Shown here piece after piece: positions 15,201-27,200 of a stretch of DNA of 64,000 bases (position 1 is the stretch's first letter; each line of letters starts with the position of its first letter). A model generated the notes under the pieces. That model did not search any database and had not been told where the DNA came from. It saw nothing but the letters and a program-made list of their open reading frames with translations. The translations under genes were made by a program, and so were the position numbers. The DNA is taken from contig OX439005.1 of NCBI GenBank assembly GCA_949316495.1, forward strand, positions 30,216,217 to 30,280,216. The letters run 5' to 3'. This stretch comes from Amphiduros pacificus (taxonomy: Eukaryota > Annelida > Polychaeta > Phyllodocida > Hesionidae).

Positions 15201-18200
15201 TTTGGTTCTCTCCACAAATTTAATGGACACAAAATTATTAGTTTTTACATATTTTTTCCTCAGAAATTTGTTACATAACTTTCCAACTTTTGGAGAATTA
15301 AAGCATATTCTTTTTATTAATTAATAAATATGTCTGTGCATAATGGTTCAAGAATTCATTTAGTTTTGGGACAGTAAGAAAAATAAATAAATAAAATACA
15401 GTTATTTCACAAAGCAGTGCATATCTGTGGGGTTGTTGTGTTAAGAGCAATATTGTGAGGCATGTGATGGTGTTCTCTAATGGGTGGCTGTATGTAGGTG
15501 GGCTGCTGACGGTGAGCAAGGCATCCGACATGGACACAGACAGCCTCAACGCTAGCTTTATCTCCAGCTACGGGGAGCTGGGCCCTCTCATGTCCTCTCC
15601 TGATAGCAAACTCATGGAGAGCCAGACCAGTATGTAAAACCAAGCCCCGTTCCCTTTCCCCAATGTGTGGATGCTAGTACACAATACAGTCTCTATCTCT
15701 TTCTCTGTAAGCCCCTCCCCTGCCTGCCCACTCTCTGCATGCAAACTTTGCCCATTCTCCCAAATATTGATGCCAGTTTGGTTTTGCAGTTTTTCAATTT
15801 GCCATACAAGTGAAAAATGTTAGTTAAAAGTTGCATGATTTAATATATTATGTTTAAGTTTTTTTTGCTTTTATAGCATTGGTAATTTATTTTTTTATGT
15901 CATATTGTTCTACTGCATGTCTCAAATAACAGATTATTCATTTAAAATTTTTTGGTTTTATTTTGCTTTTTGTCCCTTGCTTTATCACGACTTATTGATC
16001 TGAAAACATCACAACTGTGATATAGGCTTTGGCACTTATTCACCAAATACGCAGATCATCACTGCAAATAATCAAATTTTGAACAGCCCATTTTTCAAAG
16101 ACTTAAATTTAACCATATTTAATACAGTAAGATTTGTTTATGATAAATACATTGTTGGATTAAAACATGTCAAGGCTATCTTTTAAATTGAAGTGATTTC
16201 AATAATTATAATTTGTGATTTTAAAGTTGCTGAGATAACTAGTCAACTGTGTGACTTGCGGGAGACGTTGATGAGTTCCCTGCCTGAGGACACTTACATG
16301 TGTAGCCTTCCCGAGGCACAGCTCAGGAGACAACTCAAATCTGCTAAAGGTTCTAAAACATCCAAATTGTCACTTTCTGTCTGTCAAACCAACCAGCCAT
16401 TTGTATTATAATTGCATGGTCAAGCAAAATAGTTATTATTTTGGCTGGATGGAGAACAAGAAATATGTCATGCTTACATATTTATCACTTGATTTTGTGT
16501 TTATTTGGTTGGTTTAAATAAAGTGAGTCACAATTTACCGTTGAAGAGATATTCTATGTCTGCTGGAAACGATTTGTTGTTCTATCTTGATATGTTATTC
16601 TCACTGCCATTTGTACTATTCAGTGATAAACACTTATACACCAGTCCTGTACTCTGATGAAGAGATGTATATGTTTATCACTGCACAATATGTGCTTAGT
16701 TTCTTTGATTTCAAGCCAGTCATGCTTATTTTCCTACCATAAGAGAATAACTTGCGTGGAATATGTGCCATTTTTATGTCCCACCAGAAGGTGTGACATG
16801 TTGTTTCCTCCCAAAGTACAATTGGCGACAGGCGAACATTCTTATTCGCGACTGTGTTAACACTTTCTGTTCGCAATATATCGTTACATACTAAATTGAA
16901 TGTTATTCATACCTTCCTTTTAATATATGCAGTCCATAGCTTTGTTTAGTTTTACTTTCAATAAGGTAAATTATTTAACAACAAAGATATTCCAACCGAA
17001 AAATTTGACAACACATAGACATTTCAAAATTACTGTGCATTCATACTTCCACTTCAGGTTTCTGTAAAGGTTTCAATCTCTGACACCGAGCATATGTTTG
17101 GCTTTGCTAAATGCTATTTTTCTCAGACTTATGGGTAATATACATTTATAAAACGATGGTGGCTTATTCTTGATACATGGGAGAATATTTGCAGAAGTTC
17201 ACAGAATGGGACATCTTACAATCTCTGATTGCCATTTAATGTACTCTCATTTGATTTGCCTATATTCCAAAAACATACTCAAGGAAATTGATGAAATAGT
17301 TTGCAGGAAGCTTCAATGCTACCTGATCATCTATGTTTCAAAAAGACCTTCATACTACATATGAAGGCATTAAAAAGGAATATTGATAATGGATATTGTG
17401 CTCAATGACAATATTTGATGGTGGCCATCTTTGATATGATTAAGTCTTTTTAAAGTGCTTCTGATACTGTTTTATTCCTAATACTTTGCTAAATATATAT
17501 TATAAGATTTATGTGCTAAAGTTTATATCAGGAAGGCTGCTATTGTTGAAACCCGGCAAAGCATACTTTGCATCACTCCTTTATTTTAAATTGTTTTAAT
17601 ATGCTTTCACAATAAATAGCTTTTATATTATTGCATGATTTATTTTTTTTGTATGTTGTACAATGATTTGTTCTGAAATATAAATGAGCTATATCATATA
17701 CTTAATACTAAATTCATATCACACAGTTATTAAATATATAATTATAAAAGGACAATTAATACCAATTACATAAAAATGTTTTCCATTTTACTTGGACTCA
17801 ATTCTTTACTAATATTTAAAATTTCTCAGAATAATTAAATAGTTAACATTAACTTGTATAACACCTGAGTATAAACATGAGTATAAAGGACACATATTAA
17901 CAGCATATTGATCAGGGTTGTGGGCTGGATGTTTCAGGCATGTATTTCAGTGCATCTGAGGATATGGACACAGATCTGGGTGATTCCCAGAGCACCACCA
18001 CCCTCACCACTGAATCAGACACTACCTCTACTATTAGTAGCCTGCCCTCTAGTGGCGTGCACACTAACTACTCAGACTCGGGTTCTAGTATGTATCCCCT
18101 AACATACTAACATTGTTACTGTTCAGATTTTGATACCTCTTTTGATGGTTGTTCGGTGATTTTATTCCCTTTATGAACATTGCTTCATTTGTGTTTTATA

Positions 18201-21200
18201 TAGTTTTGTTTTGGCATATTTTCTATGTTGTGTGTGTGCCCACATTCAAGTGCATGATGCATTTCATCTTCTGTTCAAGCAGATTCCTTTTTTTATATTG
18301 TCTGTTTATAGCTCATATTGTACAATAATGTCCAAGAAATCCATTGTCAGTGAGATGAGTTTGTTACTTTACATTGCTAAATATTATTCTAAATCTCTCT
18401 TAAACTTTACCTAACCATTGAACACACACATTAACTGACAATGGTTTTATCTTGACTGTTGTAGTGGGCTATTTCTATTTTTTTTAAAACAATACATATT
18501 TTCACGTTTCAGATCACTTTTGTGTCGTGTGGTGATATCTGCATGAAAAGCCTCATCTGCACCAGTATAATTCCTGATTGTATATTACCAAGGAAATTAA
18601 TAATGATTTTTTTTGCGTTTTTAAACATATTTTAGGGAGCAAAGAAAAAGAGCAGCGGAGAAGACATAAATCTGACGGAGAATCACAAGAGGAAAAGAAT
18701 CAAAAGCAGAATTCTGTCGATATGTTTGATGATAGTTTTATGATAGATGAAGGCACAATCACAGTAGAGGAGGATTCTCCAGGTGCCTCAGACAGGCGAG
18801 ATAGGTTAGATGTCATACAGGAAGTTACCACACAGACAGAACAGGACCTCGCACTCAGTAACCAAAAAAGCCTCGCAAAGAAATCAAGTCGAACTCGCAC
18901 AGATTCCACTCACTCCACCCAGTCTGAGCCTACTTTGTCTAGTTATGGTCAGGACAGCACAAGCAGTCCAGAAACAACACAATCCTATATGTCCGAGTCA
19001 GAGACGGAAAAATCTGAAAGCAGCAAATCAGACAGCACAAAGCCAAACAGCACAAAATCAGATAAAATTACAAAAACATCTAATTGCACAAACTCAGAAA
19101 AAACTACCTCCCAGGTTGAGAATGGTAATAGTAGTGGATACAGTACCAGGAGTAGTGACTTGCCACACGATACCACTTTGGATTCCTCTGGAAATAGAGA
19201 TGCTGATTCCTCCCCACCGATCTCCCCAGCTTCTGTGTCAATATCTGCTGAAGGTGAGAATGGTCACCAGAGGGCAGCAGCACGTGTGCTTGAGATGCTT
19301 GATGATGCACTGTCATGGTCATGGGGGATAGATGGCAGCATTGCAGTGGTGTGGTTGAGAGCATAGACATTGGTAGAACTAATATGAGGGACTTAAACTT
19401 GTGGGTAGATGGCAGCACTGCATTGGTGAAAGTGAGATTAAATGGATGTAAATATATGGGTAGATGGCAGCACTGCAATGGTGTGATTTAGAACTTGGTG
19501 GCTGTTTTTCAAACATGGATCACTTAAATGGTTCTAGAACCAACAAAACATTTATTATAACTAACAATTAATTCAAATATTTTCACTTTATCATATTATT
19601 ATGTAGATCACATATTTACATGCAAATCTTTTCTGCGTGCCACGTCTCTATAATTTCACATTTGTTGAACTATCGACAATCTGTTCTCGACGAGATTTAA
19701 ATGACATTCTCATGGAAACTTTTAGCAAACATCTCACGACACAAGCACACCTGTATGATTACACTGAACTTATTAATTAGGAGCTCTCTGGTTCTGTACT
19801 AGTTTGATTCTGTAGTGTGGTTGAGGACTTAAAAAGTAGATCTACTGATGGTAATATATGTAACACAGGGTGAACTGATATGCTAATAACAAGAATGCTT
19901 TCTTTACTTTGCAGAATTAACAGGAAACATCGTTGTCTACTCCTATTATTTTATATTAATATGTACTCAGATAGATTTAACTCCTCAAGCTTTATACAAA
20001 ACCATGTCAGAATTTGAATCTATGGCATAGAAAATAGCCTTGCTTTTTATGTCTATTTTTGAATAGAATCATTGTTAGATATCATCTAACATTTATTGCA
20101 TATTTCCCTGGGTTAAAACTCAGCTGAAGCATTTGAACAAACAAGTTAAAGATAAGTTTGTTTTGATGATCTCAGCTAAACAGATGACATTATAGTTTTC
20201 TTGGTGTTTAATGTTATTTGGTTATATTAAGATAGTTTACTGATAACTAATGTTTTGCTTCACCATGATACATTGCTTTATTTCATTGTATTTGTTTTAA
20301 AAAATGAGTTGACAATAAGAAAATAGATAATAACTTATCCTTATGATATATATTCATCCTCTCCAATGCCACCACTTCTGAAATGATAAAAGTTTCATAT
20401 TTAGTTCCAGAGATATTCCAAATTCCAATTGAGCTCATTGCTTAGTATTTGAGAAATATTAAATAATCTTTTTTGACTTTATCACCATTTTTTATACCTG
20501 TAAAGAAAAAAAATCTCAAAGATTGTTATTTGTGGGATGAATATAGTGAGATGAAAAAAGTGTATAATCAGCAGATTTGATAATATGTTATATTTGATGT
20601 TCTTAGTGGCGGTGATAGATGATCCAGATGGGGTGAGTGTGACGGCCAGCCTGACGTCCACCATGACGGACAGCACCTCAGTGGCGAGCATGGACAGTTC
20701 ACATGTTCCGTACCACATCCTGGACCGCAGCGGGGACAGCAGCAGCCTAGGGGGCAGCATAGGTCCCACCTACGACAAGACTAGTCTGAGTAACAAGTCC
20801 GATCAAGAGGTGCTCCTAGAACGTAAGTCTTGTAAACAAAATATGCCTCCATCGTGTGTTCCTTATGCACAGTGAAACTCTTGGATCTAAAGTTCATAGT
20901 TCAACTTCAAAATATAGAGAAATCAATCCACCAGCAAAAAAATGTCAAAAAGGAATATCAATCCGAGAATGATAAATAAACAGATGACTTGTTTGGGATG
21001 ATGTGTTTTTGGCTCTTTGACATTCATTTTAGGGGGATGAGAAAAAAAGAAAATGGTGATGCTGGGCAGAAAGGGGGATAATCGTCAAGTTTGAACTTTG
21101 ACTCAAGAGAGTTACATTTTGTATTTTATGTTTTGATCTATCTTCTTTCAGCTCTCTCCTCTTCTACTTTCCTCTTCTGCCTGATATATTAACATCAAGT

Positions 21201-24200
21201 TGTACTATTGCATGGGTCTGCCTTGCTTTCACTATCAAGTACCAGTTTGCATTTTGTTCATGGGTTGAATGGTTATGTATTTAGGTTCATTTTACTGTGA
21301 CTTATATCATATTTTGACAAGCATTGTCTAGATTTGTTAAACAGTGGCTGAATCTGACTAACAAAAGTTATTTGAATATATGTATTCGTCCTATTTACCT
21401 AAATTGACTGAGAAATCAACATGTATATTCCTGCTTGAAATACCTTTTGAAGATATTGACAAACATTACAACCCTAACACATAGAAATTTGTATACCATA
21501 TTCAGGATGGTTACTTGTTTACTTCTGAATTTTCACAAAGATTAAATTGTTATATATTTTCATTTCAAATCATCTTTTTTAAATTAAAAAGGATATTCAT
21601 TTTATTAAGCATCAAACTAATATTTGGTCATAAGGATATGCAGTAGGACGAATACAATGATTAGCATTTTGAGACGTTGCTATGTAGTGATTGTTACAGA
21701 GAAGCTCGTGATTCTTTCAGTCACTGAATCGCGGAGTCCGTCCCCTACTAACGATGAAGGGGACGACACATATCACGCAGATTCTAGATCCGAGTCACCA
21801 ACTGTCATGGCTGACCGCAATCATGGAGAAGAAGCCGATGCAGAGGAGGAGTACGAGGAGGAGGAAGGGCAGGCTGTGAGGAGGAGAGAGAGGAAAGGAA
21901 AAGGATCGCCCACTCCAGATAGAGAGAGTCTCCATATCGACGACATGTCAAATTCACTAAATACTAGTGAGTGTCAAGAGGCTAACACAAGAGCCAGGAT
22001 AGAGAACTCAATTTGAAATGGGGAACTGCCTTTTACCATGCACTTCCTGACAAATGTGTTTTTCTCCCTCTTATTTTAATTCTATTTCACTGTTTGTGGT
22101 TGTGATGTATGAAACCTTGTGTCAATAATCTTACTTGAAAGCACTAATTTTTATTAAATGAACCATTTATACAATATAACCTTAATTAGTTTATTTGAAA
22201 AAAAAACAACAAAACATATCAAGATTTGAAGCAAGATTTTGGTATTGTAGGTCTTATGTCCGAGTCAGGAGGACCAGAGAACCGCGCTGAGGATCTAAAG
22301 TCTGTGTTAGCTGGGGGTATGCTGGTGGGATGGACTGCCGACGTGGCTGTGGTACTGTGGCGCCGCATGCTGGGCTCCCTGGGAGATATCAACGCTATCA
22401 AGGACCCAGAGATGCATGCCCAAGTTCTTGAATACCTCTGTGATCTCCTTGATGTGCTTTTCAAAGTAAGTATGACAGCAAGATGTCAAAATTGAGACAC
22501 GTAATGAATATCATCACTTTTTACCCTCAGCCCCTGATGTAATCAGGCTGAGGGTATTGCAGTACTCCTGGCGTGGGTATGTATGTATGTATGTATGTCT
22601 GTATGTCTGTCTGTATGTATGTCTGTAGCGAACATCCTTGTCATCGTGATAACTCGAGAACAAATGATGGCAGCTTCGTGAAACTTGACACATATAAGCA
22701 TCTGGTGAAAACCTCGGACGAGTTCGATGGACGGTGACCTTGACCTATTTTTCAAGGTCACAGGGACAATTATGTGAAATCCCAAGAATCGCATAACTCA
22801 AGAACAAATGATGGCAGCTTTATGAGATTTGACACCCATAAGCATCTAGTGAAGACCTCAGAATTGTTTCTATAAAACATAACCTTCACCTACTTTTCAA
22901 GGTCACATGGACAATTATGTGAAATCATCCTTGTCATCGCGATAATACGAGAACAAATGATGGTAGCTTCATGAAACTTGACACACAAAAGCATCTGGTG
23001 AAAACCTCGGATGAGTTTGATGGACGGCGACCTTGACCTATTTTTCAAGGTCACGGACAATTATGTGAAATCCCAAGAATCGCAATAACTCAAGAACGAA
23101 TGATGGCAGCTTTATGAGATTTGACACACACAAGCATCTGGTGAAAACCTCAGACTTCTCTTGATGGAACATGACCTTCACCTACTTTTCAAGGTCACAG
23201 GGACAATTATGTGAAATCATCCTTGTCATCGTGATAACTCAAGAACAAATGATGGCAGCTTCATGAAACTTTACACGCATAAGCATCTATTGAAAACCTC
23301 AGACTAGTTTGGTGGACGGTGACTTTGACCTATTTTTCAAGGTCACGGGGACAATTATGTGAAATCCCAAGAATCGCAATAACTCAAGAACGAATCATGG
23401 CAGCTTTATGAGATTTGACATACACAAGCATCTGGTGAAGACCTCAAGACTTCTCATGATGGAACATGACCTTCACCTACTTTTCAAGGTCACAGGTACA
23501 ATTATGTGAAATCATCCTTGTCATCGCGATAACTCGAGAACAAATGATGGCAGCTTCATGAAACTTGACACACATAAGCATCTGATGAAGACCTCAGACA
23601 TTTTTGTATGGAACATGACCTTCACCTACTTTTCAAGGTCACAGGTACAATTATGTGAAATCCCTATCATTGCTATAACTCGAGAACGATTGATGGCAGC
23701 TTTATGAGATTTGACACACATAAGCATCTGGTGAAGACCTCAGACTTCTCTTGATGGAACATGACCTTTACTTACTTTTCAAGGTCACAGGGACAATCAT
23801 GTCAAATCCACGTCATTGCAATAACTTAAGAACAAATAATGGCAGCTTCATGAAAATTGACACACATAAGCATCTGGGAAGACTTCAGATGAGTTTGATG
23901 GACGGTGACCTTAACCTGCTTTTCAAGGTCACCGGCCCATCTCAATAATTCTAGAGTAAATGATGACAGTTTCATGATACTTGACACACCTAAGCTATCA
24001 AAGGAAGTAGATTTTATGGGTTTTTTTAACCCCTGCATCAATTTACCTTGGTGCAGTGACGTTTTGTTCACAAATATTGTGTGGAGCAAATGTTGTGCAA
24101 TGAGTTACCAGGGCTGAGGGTTGATGCATCTCTGATGCCTATGTTTTTATTACTGAAGTGTTCAACCGTGAAGATAGAAACATTTCTTTGAATCACATTG

Positions 24201-27200
24201 CAAAATTTTAATTATGAACGACTGATATTTTTATTTTACAGATGCGAAGCAATATGAGTGTGACAAAAGACAACCAGGTGTCGCCACCACCTCCTGAGTT
24301 CATTCCACCAAATAACATGATCATTCCATGGCTCTTCCAGGTAGGATTGTTATCATGTAAACAAATTTAACTTAAAAGGAGTGTTTAGGATACATTTTGA
24401 CAAAATAGAATAATACAATAAATTGATACAATAAAACGATACCATAAAACGTTACAATAAAATGATACAAAAGAGGAAGAAGCTTTTTTATATTGCACAA
24501 TGCTGTGAAATAGAAGTAAATGTAGATATGTATAAATAATCATGGTCATTGCACTTAAAATGAACAGTTGATGTTGGAATCAAATTGTAGAAGACAAATA
24601 TATTTCAATAGTACATTATTCGATGTATATGAAAGCAGATGTTTTAAGAATTGTACACTTTATGTCAATTTCCCTGTATTGTGATGGGCAGGATAGTGTT
24701 ACCAGACCTGGCCTTCCTTAATTAGGATATGAGTGTTTGTTCTGTGAGACATACCCATACTATCAGGCTATTTAACATCATACAGCTACATCAGCCATAG
24801 GCTGTGTAATAGTATGTGGTATTTCCATTGACACACGTGACTTCCACCATTGAGACTACACAGGTACACTATTGAGACTACACAGGTACTGATCAGGATT
24901 TCTGCATTTAAAGTGATTTGATTTGTGGGTTTGGGGCAGTACCATACTACTCTGATGTGGTTACACAATTCAAAGATTTCTCTGGTATCACAAGGATGTA
25001 TGGGATGTCAACCTTGCCATTCTCGGATTGAAACCACTTGAGACTGATTCCAAGCTTGCAGTCAGTGGTTACAGACTCGGGTTACCCTCTTATTGCTAAC
25101 CATGAATATAAAATTTGATATTAAACTCAGATTATTTTCATGCACAATTTATCTGTTTGCAGGCACTGAGTTTACCAGAAGAGTACAAACGCGGGAAGTT
25201 GCTGGCATACAGACTGCTGTGTATGATTACAGTGAGATCGCATGATTTACAACCCACCATGGACCATCTGACCAGGTTTTATCGGATACTCCACCATGGC
25301 CTCGTCCATGCAGATCAGGTCGGTCAGCTGCAACTTGCTCATCTTAACACAAAGCAATTTTCATACATAGATAAGGAATCTACATACAATTTAGAAAGAA
25401 AAAGCAATTGTAAAATAACAAGTCAATAGTAATTTCAAATACCGTATTATCCCTAATAGCCGCCCTATACCTAATTACTGTCCCCCCTGCAAACCAGGCC
25501 TTGGTGGCTGGGGTAGTGGAGCTGCAGGCTTACAATCCACAGGGGTTTGCTATCTCAGTAATTATGTAAACAATGCTCACAGCTTCACTTGCAAACATAT
25601 AAAAGAAAACACACCCTGTGTACTATTTTCCACAAACACCTGTTTAATATTTCTCAATTTCAAGTGATGTTACACTGTAATTAACTCCCCATGTTGCATC
25701 AATGTGCAAGATCTGACACCTGAATGCTGAGTGAGGGTCACATATGGGTCACAGTATGATGCCCAGTAGCACACCTCAGACTTAATTGGTTAATTACCCT
25801 ACAGGCATGTGGTCAAGTTGGGGAACTACAGGGCTCAGCACCGATGACAAAAGATTATCATTTTAAATACTTAAAATGCTTAGTTGTTTTATGTCTGGAC
25901 TGACATATTCATTTTTATTAGTTCATCTAAAATATATTGAATAATACTGTACTGTACAATTATTCTTGGCATCAAACTTTTCTTCAAGTGCATCAAGATG
26001 TGGCCATTTAGTTACTAAACATCTATTGTGAATCTGAAAAACAGTCAATTTTGAACCCTGGTCTTGGCATGTCTGCCAGTCACATATGAGTGGCCCAGAG
26101 ACAATGCTTCTGCCCCCAGGGCGGCAATTAGGGATAATACGGTATAAAGTTTTTAATGTCCTGTTTGTAACACACTAATACATTGGTTACAATAAATGTT
26201 TGCACCTTGCACCCAAGTGTATAAAACTTAAAGCTACACCTTGTCTGTTGATCAAAGATTTTAGCCTTATACTTGTAAATATTTCATAAAAATTGATATG
26301 GAAAGAAGCAAAAATAAAAAAAGGTGTATTTCAGGACACAACTAATGTGTTGGTTCGTCATTGCGGGTGCAAGTTTTTCTCACTCCCATTGCCTGGGTCA
26401 AGCATGCTCATGTTAGACTTCATACATGCAGCCAACACCATAACCTCATCAACAGACCTCAAGGAGGTGAGTAAACTCTATCTTATTAGACCCTTAGCAT
26501 TAGAAATCCTGTCACTCCACATCCAAATGGAAATATTATTATCCAGATGATGAATTGCAGTTCATTTTAATGAAATTTTATATTTTGCGTTTATTGCAAG
26601 AATATTTATGGAAAAACTTATCATTTTGATTGTACACATGCCTCAGACTGTTGGTGTCAGCATTCTGTGCAATAGTTTCATGAAATTAATGTAAATATAA
26701 TTTCAAACATAAAAATGTTTGTGAGAACATTGTTTTGACTTTATGCAGGCACCAAGATCAGAAGCTATTAGCTTGCTAGGGTCTCTACTGAGCTTCCCCA
26801 ACCATTTAGGAGACATCCCTATGCTACAACCCAACGCAGTGGACATGACGCTGATGCAATGTGCAGACGTCAAGGACCACATCATCACCATGCTCCTCCG
26901 ATCTGGCCGCAAGGAGCCGGCGGGACTGGCCCGGTGTGTCGCCATCAGCAGCCTAGGAATCTTCTTGTATCAGGAACTCTCACACAACTCCATGCATCCA
27001 AAACTCAAGGAGACTATCCATGTTCTGCTGCTCACACTCAAGGTAGTTACTGAATGATAATAGTTCAGATAGAATCCATGTTCTGCTGCTCACACTCAAG
27101 GTAGTTACTGAATGATAATAGTTCAGATAGCATTCATGTTCTGCTGCTCACACTCAAGGTAGTTACTGAATGATAATAGTTCAGATAGCATCTATGTTCT

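Noticed and set aside
18810-19331. 173-codon plus frame and minus-strand frames overlapping exon 20
   Set aside because: They are shadows of the low-complexity coding exon, whose own frame fits splice phase and composition.
22543-22794. Minus-strand frame rich in His and Thr
   Set aside because: Produced by the GTAT microsatellite and core repeat.
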